DNA from: Gammaproteobacteria bacterium
GTDB taxonomy: Bacteria > Pseudomonadota > Gammaproteobacteria > Steroidobacterales > Rariloculaceae
Reading direction: 5' to 3'
Length of the DNA stretch: 33,324 nucleotides
NCBI GenBank assembly: GCA_030834065.1
Contig: JAURFX010000005.1
Coordinates: 1-33,324 of the forward strand
The notes beneath the pieces were generated by a model. That model saw only the letters and a program-made list of their open reading frames with translations. It was not told the DNA's origin and ran no database searches. Shown piece by piece: positions 7,582 through 16,088 of the stretch. A program made the position numbers and the translations under genes. The stretch's first letter is position 1; the number at the start of each line of letters is the position of its first letter.

Positions 7582-9348
7582 ATGGCATACGTTTCAATAG
7601 CAGATAGAGATCATGAACAAGAGCATCATGATCCACAATCGTTTATTACTAAATATATTTGGAGTCAGGACCATAAGGTCATTGCCATCCAATACGGTGG
7701 CACCGCAATTTTTACGGGCCTTGTCGCCATGGTGCTTTCTAGCATCTTTAGGCTTCAGCTAGGATTTCCCGATGTTTTTCATTTTGTTGATCCTACTGAG
7801 TATTATCAGCTGGTAACCATGCATGGCATGATCATGATTGTTTACATGCTAACTGCATTGTTGCTTGGTGGCTTTGGTAACTATCTAATTCCCCTTCAGC
7901 TTGGTGCAAGGGATATGGTGTTTCCCTTTTTGAATATGCTGAGCTACTGGTTCTTTTTGCTCTCAGTGATCATATTGATGTCTTCATTTTTTATAGATGG
8001 TGGCCCTACCGGAGCTGGGTGGACATTGTATCCGCCGCAATCAATTTCTGAGGGAACCCCCGGCGTAAATGGCGGCATTACATTAATGTTGCTCTCACTG
8101 GCTGTATTTATCATAGCCTTTACTATGGGCGGACTTAATTATGTAACAACGATCCTACAAGCGAGATGTAAAGGTATGACCTTGATGAGAATGCCCTTAT
8201 CAATTTGGGGTATTTTTGTAGCGACTATATTAGGTCTGTTAGCATTCCCAGCATTGCTTGTGGCTGCGATCATGACACTTCTTGATCAACTTGTTGGTAC
8301 CAGCTTCTTTATGCCTGAGATGCTCTCTATGGGTGAGGCGAACGATTACAACGGCGGAAGCCCGATACTTTTCCAGCACTTATTCTGGTTCTTCGGACAC
8401 CCTGAAGTATATATTGTTGCATTGCCTGCCTTTGGTATTGTTTCTGATGTTTTGGCAGTGCATGCGAGAAAAAATATCTTTGGCTACCGTATGATGGTAT
8501 GGGCGATTGTAGCAATCGGTGGGCTCTCTTTTGTTGTTTGGGCACACCACATGTACGTCAGTGGTATGAACCCCTATTTTGGATTCTTCTTTGCCACAAC
8601 AACCCTAATTATTGCTGTGCCAACAGCACTTAAAGTCTATAACTGGGTATTAACACTGTGGAAGGGAAACATTAAATTGACCGTGCCCATGCTTTTTGCC
8701 ATTGGCTTTATCTTTACATTTACGCATGGTGGATTAACCGGTTTGTTTCTTGGAAATGTAACCGTTGACTTGCCGCTCTCAGATACTTACTTTGTGATTG
8801 GTCACTTTCACCTTGTGATGGGCGTATCCCCAATCCTTGTTATCTTTGCGGCCCTCTACCACTGGTATCCAAAATTATCTGGCAAGATGTTTAACGAGAG
8901 ACTCGGCCAGATTCATTTTTGGTGTACGTTAATAGGTACTTATGTGGTTTATCTGCCCATGCACTATATTGGTATCCTTGGAGTGCCAAGAAGATACTTC
9001 GCATACGGTTCTGACTTTATTCCTGAGTCAGCTTATACCCTCAATGAAATTATAACGATCGCTGCAATATTCACCGCTGTATCTCAATTGTTATTTTTTA
9101 TTAATATTTTTTGGAGCCTGAAGTATGGAAAGCCCTCAGGTGGGAATCCATGGAATGCAACTTCCCTTGAATGGCAGACACCAGATACTCCTGCAAAGCA
9201 CGGGAACTGGGGGCATGATCTTCCTGTAGTGTATAGATGGCCTTACGATTATAGTGTTCCTGGTGAGACCGCTGATTTTGTTCCGCAGACTGTTGCTCCG
9301 CGTGATGGTGTCGTGGCTGGACGCAACCACGGAGTTTCTACAGATTGA
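7582..9348 (+). CDS. coxA: Cytochrome c oxidase subunit I
   Basis: Catalytic subunit of an A-type haem-copper oxidase, reducing O2 to water and pumping protons, 588 aa with about 12 helices. Ligands visible are His81 (HGMIMIVYM, low-spin haem), His273 (FFGHPEVY, CuB), His322-His323 (AHHMYVSG, CuB), and His408 and His410 (IGHFHLVMG, high-spin and low-spin haem). Tyr277 is the cross-linked Tyr and Glu275 the D-channel Glu typical of A1 oxidases. The C-terminal tail is rich in Pro/Gly and extends past the last helix. The stop TGA overlaps the TTG start of the next gene by four bases (TTGA). Confidence 0.97.
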   Translation: MAYVSIADRDHEQEHHDPQSFITKYIWSQDHKVIAIQYGGTAIFTGLVAMVLSSIFRLQLGFPDVFHFVDPTEYYQLVTMHGMIMIVYMLTALLLGGFGNYLIPLQLGARDMVFPFLNMLSYWFFLLSVIILMSSFFIDGGPTGAGWTLYPPQSISEGTPGVNGGITLMLLSLAVFIIAFTMGGLNYVTTILQARCKGMTLMRMPLSIWGIFVATILGLLAFPALLVAAIMTLLDQLVGTSFFMPEMLSMGEANDYNGGSPILFQHLFWFFGHPEVYIVALPAFGIVSDVLAVHARKNIFGYRMMVWAIVAIGGLSFVVWAHHMYVSGMNPYFGFFFATTTLIIAVPTALKVYNWVLTLWKGNIKLTVPMLFAIGFIFTFTHGGLTGLFLGNVTVDLPLSDTYFVIGHFHLVMGVSPILVIFAALYHWYPKLSGKMFNERLGQIHFWCTLIGTYVVYLPMHYIGILGVPRRYFAYGSDFIPESAYTLNEIITIAAIFTAVSQLLFFINIFWSLKYGKPSGGNPWNATSLEWQTPDTPAKHGNWGHDLPVVYRWPYDYSVPGETADFVPQTVAPRDGVVAGRNHGVSTD

Positions 9349-10004
9349 ATACGACCCTGTTATTCTCCTTACTGCTGGCAGCGATTCTGTTTTGGATCTT
9401 TCTCGTCAGCAAGCTTCGTGAAAAGCCATGGCTTGATAAGAGCGTTGCTGCGCCTGATAAGTTTGTGACTTACTCATCAAAACAGCTAGGGCTCTGGGTA
9501 TTTATGGCAGTAGCAACGAGTCTATTCTTATTGTTTATGATTATTTATGCTGAAAGATCTACGTTCCCGGATTGGGTGAGAGTGAGCGATCCAGATATAC
9601 TTTGGTTTAATACTGCCGTTCTTATTTTAAGCAGTGTCGTGCTTCAAAAAGCGCATACCACCCAAGGCAATCCAGCGCTTCAAACTAAATTGCTATGGAT
9701 CGGTTTTGGTCTAACAACGCTTTTTCTAATCGGACAATTTTATGCCTGGAGAATACTGAATGGTGCAGGGATTTATTTAAGTTCTAATCCTGCCAATGCA
9801 TTTTTTTATCTCTTTACCCTTTTGCATGCGCTCCACTTAATTGGTGGAATGTTTGTGCTAGGCAAGGCTTTGGTAAAAGCAAAATCTAAAGACAAGTTAG
9901 TCCAAGATGCTGGTATGGCACTAAGTATTAAGCTGTGTACGACCTATTGGCATTTTCTACTTATTTTATGGTTAGCGCTTTTTTATTTTTTAATTACAAC
10001 TTAA
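9345..10004 (+). CDS. Cytochrome c oxidase subunit III-like protein (first of two)
   Basis: Multi-span membrane protein of 219 aa with the subunit III pattern: LGLWVFMAVATSLFLLFMIIY (start of the fold), then FYLFTLLHALHLIGGMFVL and the terminal helix CTTYWHFLLILWLALFYFL. The two regions with His and Trp match the CoxC/CyoC family. It is more diverged than the second copy that follows 14 bases later. The start is a TTG inside the coxA stop (TTGA), a coupled start. Two subunit-III-type genes in one oxidase operon recall CoxO and CoxP of rhizobial coxMNOP clusters. Whether it replaces or joins the other copy in the complex is unknown. Confidence 0.85.
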   Translation: MNTTLLFSLLLAAILFWIFLVSKLREKPWLDKSVAAPDKFVTYSSKQLGLWVFMAVATSLFLLFMIIYAERSTFPDWVRVSDPDILWFNTAVLILSSVVLQKAHTTQGNPALQTKLLWIGFGLTTLFLIGQFYAWRILNGAGIYLSSNPANAFFYLFTLLHALHLIGGMFVLGKALVKAKSKDKLVQDAGMALSIKLCTTYWHFLLILWLALFYFLITT

Positions 10005-10018
10005 AAGGGGTTTAAGTT

Positions 10019-10693
10019 ATGTCATCAGTGGCAACTCAACAACTTGAAACAGGAGCCAAAGGCTTTGTAAAAGACTGGGAATCAGACAAACAAACATTCC
10101 ATGTGCCATGGGGCAAAGCCATGATGTGGATTTTTTTACTGAGCGACACATTTATATTTTCATGCTTTCTTGTTGGCTATATGAATGTGAGAATGTCGAC
10201 CCGAGTCGAATGGCCACCGGTAAGTGAAATCTTCTCTTTGAGTATGGGCGGTGCGCCGATCCCACTATTATTGATCGCAATCATGACCTTTGTTTTGATT
10301 ACCAGCAGTGGAACGATGGCTATGGCTGTCAACATGGGCTATCGCAGAGACCGTGCCAAAACTGCAGCCCTAATGTTTATCACAGCAGCCTTTGGGGCCA
10401 TATTTGTTGGAATGCAGGCATTTGAGTGGTCGAAGCTCATTATTGAGGAAGGCATCAGGCCATGGGGTAATGACTTTGGCGCCCCGCAATTTGGATCATT
10501 CTTTTTTATGATCACAGGCTTTCATGGGATACACGTAAGCATCGGGGTTATCTACCTTGCCGTCGTTGCCCTAAAAGTGTTGCGCGGTGACTACGAGAAA
10601 AAAGGTTACGAAATTGTTGAGATTACAGGGCTCTACTGGCACTTTGTGGACCTTGTATGGGTATTTATATTTGCATTTTTCTATTTGTGGTAA
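10019..10693 (+). CDS. coxC: Cytochrome c oxidase subunit III (second copy)
   Basis: Canonical subunit III of 224 aa without metal sites, which stabilises the oxidase. Hydrophobic helices start with KAMMWIFLLSDTFIFSCFLVG. Later typical segments are FGAIFVGMQAFEWSKLI (conserved Glu), FFFMITGFHGIHVSIGVIYL and the terminal GLYWHFVDLVWVFIFAFFYLW. The ATG is preceded by AGGGG. It lies between the diverged subunit III-like gene and the subunit IV gene, all within 15 bases of each other, so it is clearly in the oxidase operon. Confidence 0.95.
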   Translation: MSSVATQQLETGAKGFVKDWESDKQTFHVPWGKAMMWIFLLSDTFIFSCFLVGYMNVRMSTRVEWPPVSEIFSLSMGGAPIPLLLIAIMTFVLITSSGTMAMAVNMGYRRDRAKTAALMFITAAFGAIFVGMQAFEWSKLIIEEGIRPWGNDFGAPQFGSFFFMITGFHGIHVSIGVIYLAVVALKVLRGDYEKKGYEIVEITGLYWHFVDLVWVFIFAFFYLW

Positions 10694-10704
10694 GGGGTTG
10701 AATT

Positions 10705-11070
10705 ATGGCTGAAGGACAAGAACATCCACTATCAGTTTATTTTTGGATATGGGGACTTTTATTTATCATTAGTGCATTTTCGTATGCCGTTGACTACTTT
10801 CAATTTCAAGGCATGCTCAGATGGTCACTGATTTTGATTTTCATGTTTTTGAAAGCCGGACTGATCGTTGCGATATTTATGCATATGGTTTGGGAGCGAA
10901 TGGCACTCGCTATGGCGATTATTGGACCGCCGGTTGTTTTACTCTTCCTAATTGGCCTTATGGCGATTGAGGGGGACTATACTGAATCCACAAGATTGGA
11001 GTATTTTGGTGCAGATGCAGGCGTTTACGCCGAGCCCCATTCACTGGCCGCAAGCGAGGAGCATCACTAA
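10705..11070 (+). CDS. Cytochrome c oxidase subunit IV (prokaryotic COX4/CyoD-like)
   Basis: Small membrane subunit of 121 aa with three hydrophobic spans (about 13-26, 34-59, 68-90). It includes the family-typical FMFLKAGLIVAIFMHMVWE, where the Lys and the MHM pair recur in CyoD/COX4-pro proteins. The C-terminal tail is soluble, acidic and ends in His residues. An AAGGGG Shine-Dalgarno precedes the start. It probably helps assemble the CuB/haem centre of subunit I, as inferred for relatives. Confidence 0.85.
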   Translation: MAEGQEHPLSVYFWIWGLLFIISAFSYAVDYFQFQGMLRWSLILIFMFLKAGLIVAIFMHMVWERMALAMAIIGPPVVLLFLIGLMAIEGDYTESTRLEYFGADAGVYAEPHSLAASEEHH

Positions 11071-11071
11071 T

Positions 11072-11326
11072 ATGAGTACCGGTATAATTTTATTTTTAGT
11101 ATTCCTTTTTATTTGGGCATTATCTTGGAGGTTCCAGATACACTTTGCCATTGGCTTATCGATTGGTTTGGTTCTTGGTTTTTTTATCGCACCAAGCATA
11201 GGTCCATTTGCAGAGCTAGAAGAGATTCCACTTTGGTTGGCCCCAGCACCTTTTATAACAGTGGTTATATTCTTTTTTGCTTATGCTTTTCTAAGCTGGT
11301 GGTTGCTCGGTAGAGACAAAGCTTAG
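11072..11326 (+). CDS. Small hydrophobic protein at the end of the oxidase operon
   Basis: An 84-aa protein of unknown family, not recognised. The ATG lies one base after the subunit IV stop (TAATATG), and a GAGGAG Shine-Dalgarno sits inside the end of that gene. Three hydrophobic spans are seen at about 3-21, 25-42 and 58-80. A short acidic loop (AELEEI) separates the last two, and the basic tail GRDKA ends the protein. Position and composition suggest an accessory or assembly subunit of the oxidase, but this is inference. Its last four bases overlap the convergent dctM gene. Confidence 0.75.
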   Translation: MSTGIILFLVFLFIWALSWRFQIHFAIGLSIGLVLGFFIAPSIGPFAELEEIPLWLAPAPFITVVIFFFAYAFLSWWLLGRDKA

Positions 11327-12693
11327 CTATAAATTCTCTCTGGTAGCCACGTAGCGATCTCTGGGAAGATCGATAGAATAATGAGCGCAATAATTTGGAT
11401 TATCACAAAGGGCATTGCTCCTCTATAGATATCACTTGTCCTCACCGAGCTTGGCGCTACTCCCCTTAAATAAAAGAGAGCAAACCCAAACGGTGGCGTT
11501 AAAAATGAGGTTTGTAAATTAATTGCAATCATTACACCAAGCCAGATCGGATCAATATCTAGCATCAGCAGCACAGGTGCTACGATCGGCACGACCACAA
11601 ACGTAATCTCAATAAAGTCTAGGACAAAACCAAGCAGGAACATCAACAGCATTACACATACCATCGCCGAGAAAGTTCCGCCAGGCAGATTCAGTAATGC
11701 CTCCCTGACTAAGTGATCGCCCCCGTACCCTCTAAATACGAGCGAGAAAAATGAAGCTCCAATTAGAATTAAAAAAACCATGCTCGATACTTTGACAGTA
11801 TTTTGCATAATCTCTTGCAGCTTTTTATTTGTTAATGATCTTTTTGCTAAAGCCAGCAAGAGCGCACCACTTGCTCCAACCCCTGCGGCCTCGGTGGGGG
11901 TAGCAAATCCACCAATTATAGATCCCAGCACCGCAAATATCAGAAGCAGCGGAGCTAAAAGAGAGCGACAGAGTGCTAAAAAGCTTATGCCCGTCTGGTT
12001 TGAATGATCTGGAGCGGGCATGGATTGAGGATTAATTATGGATACTCCTAAAATATAGAGGATGTATAAAAATACCAGTCCAAGACCCGGTATCAGCGAA
12101 CCTACAAAAAGATCTCCTACGCTAACGGTATCAGGAGAGAAGATTCCTTGATCCAGTTGAGCTTGAGAGTACGCAGAGGAGAGCACATCGCCTAATAAGA
12201 CCAAAACGATAGAGGGAGGAATGATTTGCCCGAGTGTTCCTGAAGCACAGATGGTACCGGTTGCTATTTTAGGGTCGTATCCTCTTTTAAGCATACTAGG
12301 CAAGGAGAGCAATCCCATCGTAACGACGGTTGCTCCGACTATTCCCGTGCTTGCCGCCAACAGCATCCCAACAATGGTGACGGAGATCCCAAGCCCTCCC
12401 CTGAATTGTCCAAACAGCTTGCTAAGATCCTCTAATAACTCTTCAGCAATTTTTGCCTTCTCAAGCGTTATTCCCATAAAAACAAAGAGAGGAACGGCCA
12501 TGAGTGTCTCATTATTCATGATCCCAAAGAGCCGATTAGGCACCGTACCAAGAAAAGCGATATCAAATACACCTAATAGTGAACCGATAAAGGCAAAAAA
12601 AAGTGCAACCCCACCTAAGCTAAATGCAACAGGGTAACCAAAAAGAAGTACCGCAATTACCACTAAAAACATCAATATGGCAATCCATTCCAT
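11323..12693 (-). CDS. dctM: TRAP transporter large permease subunit DctM
   Basis: Large membrane subunit of a TRAP transporter, 456 aa, an ion-coupled carrier of the DctM/elevator fold with about 11-12 helices. Family segments include PLFVFMGITLEKAKIAEELL, GLLSLPSMLKRGYDPKIATG, TICASGTLGQIIPPSIVLVLLG and the C-terminal NLQTSFLTPPFGFALFYLRG. It follows dctQ with one base between and converges on the oxidase operon with a 4-base overlap. No binding protein is adjacent. The TakP-like protein at 4951-6027 is the obvious candidate partner. Confidence 0.95.
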   Translation of the reverse strand: MEWIAILMFLVVIAVLLFGYPVAFSLGGVALFFAFIGSLLGVFDIAFLGTVPNRLFGIMNNETLMAVPLFVFMGITLEKAKIAEELLEDLSKLFGQFRGGLGISVTIVGMLLAASTGIVGATVVTMGLLSLPSMLKRGYDPKIATGTICASGTLGQIIPPSIVLVLLGDVLSSAYSQAQLDQGIFSPDTVSVGDLFVGSLIPGLGLVFLYILYILGVSIINPQSMPAPDHSNQTGISFLALCRSLLAPLLLIFAVLGSIIGGFATPTEAAGVGASGALLLALAKRSLTNKKLQEIMQNTVKVSSMVFLILIGASFFSLVFRGYGGDHLVREALLNLPGGTFSAMVCVMLLMFLLGFVLDFIEITFVVVPIVAPVLLMLDIDPIWLGVMIAINLQTSFLTPPFGFALFYLRGVAPSSVRTSDIYRGAMPFVIIQIIALIILSIFPEIATWLPERIYS

Positions 12694-12694
12694 C

Positions 12695-13219
12695 TTAATC
12701 GGCCTCTTTAAAAGTTAAATAAGATGTGATGGCTTGCGCAACAGACTCAAGCAAGAGCAAAAACGCAGTTAAGGGAATCATTGATTTCAATAACGGTACG
12801 AAAGGATATGGGAGTCCGCCAGCCTCCCTTGAGGCCTCTCTTATCGACCATGAGCTTGCCATATAATCCCAACAAAAATAAATAATTGCTAATGTAAAAG
12901 GGATAAGAAAAAGGACATTCCCAAGCAGATTAAACAATGCTTGTCTTTTTTTGCTGAAACCTTGAAAAAAGATATCAACACGAACATGTTCATTATGATG
13001 ATAAGTATAGGCTGCACCGAGCATAAATACCGCAGCATGCATCCAGACAATAATTTCTTGTATAAAAATCCATCCCATATCAAACACATAACGCAAAATG
13101 ACAATTCCAAGGGTACCTATCACCATCAATATTGTTAAATTGGAGATGAGCTTTCCTGTAATTAGACTAATTTTAGAGAGATGGATGGGAAGTTTTTCCA
13201 TGTGGAATAAATATACCAT
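12695..13219 (-). CDS. dctQ: TRAP transporter small permease subunit DctQ
   Basis: Small membrane subunit of the TRAP transporter, 174 aa, four hydrophobic helices. The helix 1-2 region LRYVFDMGWIFIQEIIVWMH, with its conserved Trp-Glu environment, and YTYHHNEHVRVDIFF are typical of DctQ. The sequence SSWSIREASREAGGLPYPFV before the last helix also fits. The ATG at 13219 and a second one at 13201 (MEKLPIHLSK) are both possible starts, and neither has a clear Shine-Dalgarno. It sits 24 bases after trkH on the same strand and immediately before dctM. Confidence 0.9.
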   Translation of the reverse strand: MVYLFHMEKLPIHLSKISLITGKLISNLTILMVIGTLGIVILRYVFDMGWIFIQEIIVWMHAAVFMLGAAYTYHHNEHVRVDIFFQGFSKKRQALFNLLGNVLFLIPFTLAIIYFCWDYMASSWSIREASREAGGLPYPFVPLLKSMIPLTAFLLLLESVAQAITSYLTFKEAD

Positions 13220-13243
13220 TCATTCAGGCTTATAAGTATGTTT

Positions 13244-14694
13244 TTAGGCTTTCCAGAACGTGGGAGAAATCAGTACTAATAAGGTGAATATTTCCAAACG
13301 GCCAAGGATCATGCTAATTACACAAATCCATTTGTTAAAGTCATTGACGCTCTCATAATTATTTATAACCTCTCCCAGACCAGGGCCTAGATTATTTAAT
13401 GTAGCAGCAATCATAGAAAAGCTTGTCGTATAATCAACACCCGACAACATAACTAAAAAAATGAGCACAAAAAAGGCTATTGAGTAAACGCTAAAGAATC
13501 CCCATACGGCCTCGATAATTTTATTGTCTATTACTCTCTTACCCAGTTTTACCGAATATTGAGCGTGTGGGTGAACAAGTCTCTTGATTTCTCTGGATCC
13601 TTGCTTTAAAACCAGCAACCAACGCACAACCTTCATACCTCCAGCAGTCGACCCTGCGCAGCCACCGATAAAGCTTAGTATGATGAGTAACATTGGTAAG
13701 AAGTCTGGCCATGTCGCAATCTCTGTCACAGAAAAACCTGTGGTAGTCGCAAAGGAAACTGTTTGGAAGATCCCATTGATAACATTTTGATGCAGATTTT
13801 CAGCGCCAAAGGTAAATCCAAGGCTTAGGCTTACAAAAAGACAAGCAAACCCCAGAAAGTATAAATATCCTTTTACCTCGCTATCATCAAAATAAGATTG
13901 AAGACTTTTTCGGTTCCAAGCTAGAAAATGCAAACTAAAGTTTATTCCAGCAATGAGCATAAACACAATGGCAATGATTTCTATAGTCGAGCTATTAAAA
14001 TAAGCAAAACTCTCATCATAAGTCGAAAAGCCTCCAATCGAAACAGTACTAAAGGCATGACAAATAGCATCAAAAAACTCATGCCTGCTAAAAAATAAGC
14101 AAGGGTACAAGCAATAGTAATTGTTAAATAGATGTACCATAAGGCTTTAGCAGTATGGGTTATCCTAGGAGCTATTTTATTTTCTTTAAAGCCACCTGGC
14201 GTCTCAGCCTTATAAAGTTGCATACCACCAACACCTAGAAGTGGAAGTATCGCAACAGCTAAAACGATAATACCTAAGCCTCCAAACCACTGTAATTGAT
14301 TACGATAAAATAGGATGGAGTGAGGCAGTTCATTTATTTGAGTGAGAACGGTTGCACCGGTTGTTGTAATTCCTGAAACAGATTCAAAAATTGAGTCGGT
14401 AAAAGAGATGTCTAGACTTTCAGAGAAAACAAAGGGCAGTGCACCAAATAAACTTAGGGTGAACCAAAAAAGGGCAACAATAAAGAAACCATCTCTAAGC
14501 TTAAGATCATGATTATTATTTCTTTGAGGATAGTATAAAAATGAACCCAGAATCAATGGAATGGCTAGGCTCTGAACAAATATGAACAACTGCTCATCTT
14601 GATAGATCATAGATACAATCATCGGTAATATCATGGTGGCGCTAAATAGTATTAGCAAAGCACCAATAATTTTTTGAATGACTAAAATTTGCAT
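13244..14694 (-). pseudogene. trkH: K+ uptake protein TrkH, split by a one-base frameshift
   Basis: Potassium-translocating membrane subunit of the Trk system, found in two overlapping frames. The N-terminal frame (start 14694) carries filter loop 1 (SGITTTGATVL). It loses homology after LAYFLAGMSF and ends at 13981. The C-terminal frame continues FFDAICHAFSTVSIGGFSTYD (loop 2), TTTGFSVTE (loop 3) and NNLGPGLGEV (loop 4), and stops at 13244. Adding one T to the run of six in the coding strand joins them as GMSFFDAICHAF, giving 483 aa, the length of E. coli TrkH. Everything else is intact and trkA is whole, so this may be a sequencing or assembly error, a recent mutation, or slippage-dependent expression. 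It lies 12 bases after trkA. Confidence 0.88.
14072..14077. other. Six-base A/T homopolymer at the trkH frameshift
   Basis: A run of six A on the + strand (six T in the trkH coding strand) lies exactly where TrkH homology switches frame. Seven bases here would restore a full-length reading frame. Confidence 0.8.
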
Positions 14695-14706
14695 AAAGGA
14701 ATACTA

Positions 14707-16080
14707 TTACTTAGATTCGAATAGCTTTTCAACATCATGTATATGTTCTTTTTTCGATATAAATAAAATGACATGATCATTTTCTCTAATGACCGTGTCA
14801 TGATGTGCCATCAAAACTTGGTCATTTCTCAAAATAGCACTTATTGTTGCACCTTCTGGTAATTTAATGTCATCAATCATTCTTCCTACAACCTCAGAGG
14901 TACTTTTATTCCCATGCGCAATGGCCTCGATTGCTTCAGCTGACCCTCTACGCAAGGAGTAAACTTTTACAACGTCCCCTTTTCTTACTTGTTCCAGTAC
15001 AACGCCTAACATGATATGCAAGGGAGATATGGCAATATCAATGGTATCTCCAGAGAGGAGTTCTGAGTATGCTGGCTTATTAATAAGCGCGATGACTTTT
15101 TTTGCTCCCAACCTTTTTGCTAGCATTGAGGATAATATGTTGGCTTCTTCTGCATCGGTAACTGCAACAAAAATATCGGTTTTTTCGATTTGCTCCTCTA
15201 GGAGAAGCTCTTCATTGGCTGCATCGCCATGCAGTACGATCGTTGAATCCAATGCCTCGGAGAGTTTTTTTGCTTGCTCAAGATTTTTCTCAATGATCTT
15301 AACGTCATATTGGCTCTCCAATTGCTTTGCAAGCCTTCTACCAATATTACCTCCACCTGCGATGACGATCCTTTTAATGGGGTCATCTAATTTTCTTACC
15401 TCGCTTAGAACAGATTTGATATCTTTTCTAGCAGCTATAAAAAATACTTCATCACCTGGGCTTACAATAGTTGAGCCATCAGGTATGATTCCTTCTCCTT
15501 GTCGATAGATAGTGACAAATCTTGAGTCTATATCGGGTATATGCTCAGAAATTTCTTTTAATGGCTTCCCAACCAGCGCTCCCTCATGATGGGCTCTTGC
15601 TCCTACCATTCTAATTTTCCCATCAGCAAACTCTAATACTTGTAGCGCACCTGGATACTTAATAAGTTCAGAGATATATTCAGTGATGATTGCTTCAGGA
15701 TTAATGACAAGATCAACAGACAAGTAATCCTCAGAGAAAAGATTCGAGCTGTAATATTCAGTTGCTCTAATTCTTGCAATTTTTTTTGCCTTTTTCCCGG
15801 TTTTTTCAAAGAGTGCATGGGCAACTTCACAGGCAACAATATTTAGTTCATCGCTATTAGTGAGTGCGATAATCATCTCTGCTTCATTAGCACCTGCTCT
15901 TTCAAGGGTATCTGGATGCGAAGCATGCCCAATGACGGTCCTAATATCTAATTTTTCGCTAAGGTCAGCTAATTTTTCGGGGTTATTATCAACCAGTGTA
16001 ACGTTGTTTGACTGTTCTTTGGCAAGACTCGTAGCAACCGTTCTTCCGACCTGACCGGCACCTAAAATGACTATGTTCAT
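14707..16080 (-). CDS. trkA: Trk system K+ transport regulatory protein TrkA
   Basis: Peripheral cytosolic gating subunit of the Trk K+ channel, 457 aa (E. coli 458). It consists of two tandem RCK units, each with a Rossmann nucleotide-binding fold: MNIVILGAGQVGRTVA at the N-terminus and RIVIAGGGNIGRRLA around residue 233. Each is followed by acidic strand ends (TLVDNN, KIIEKN) and a TrkA-C domain. NAD(H) and ATP/ADP binding control the TrkH pore. It is between uvrD (8-base gap) and trkH (12-base gap) on the same strand. Confidence 0.96.
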   Translation of the reverse strand: MNIVILGAGQVGRTVATSLAKEQSNNVTLVDNNPEKLADLSEKLDIRTVIGHASHPDTLERAGANEAEMIIALTNSDELNIVACEVAHALFEKTGKKAKKIARIRATEYYSSNLFSEDYLSVDLVINPEAIITEYISELIKYPGALQVLEFADGKIRMVGARAHHEGALVGKPLKEISEHIPDIDSRFVTIYRQGEGIIPDGSTIVSPGDEVFFIAARKDIKSVLSEVRKLDDPIKRIVIAGGGNIGRRLAKQLESQYDVKIIEKNLEQAKKLSEALDSTIVLHGDAANEELLLEEQIEKTDIFVAVTDAEEANILSSMLAKRLGAKKVIALINKPAYSELLSGDTIDIAISPLHIMLGVVLEQVRKGDVVKVYSLRRGSAEAIEAIAHGNKSTSEVVGRMIDDIKLPEGATISAILRNDQVLMAHHDTVIRENDHVILFISKKEHIHDVEKLFESK

Positions 16081-16088
16081 CGCTCTAC

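Noticed and set aside
12221-12637. 138-codon open frame antisense to dctM
   Set aside because: dctM is clearly coding on the other strand. The product has no domain and its Pro/Ser-rich make-up is typical of reverse-frame shadows of membrane proteins.
15011-15508. 165-codon open frame antisense to trkA
   Set aside because: It mirrors the coding frame of trkA, is rich in Ser and Ile with no recognisable motif, and has no Shine-Dalgarno.
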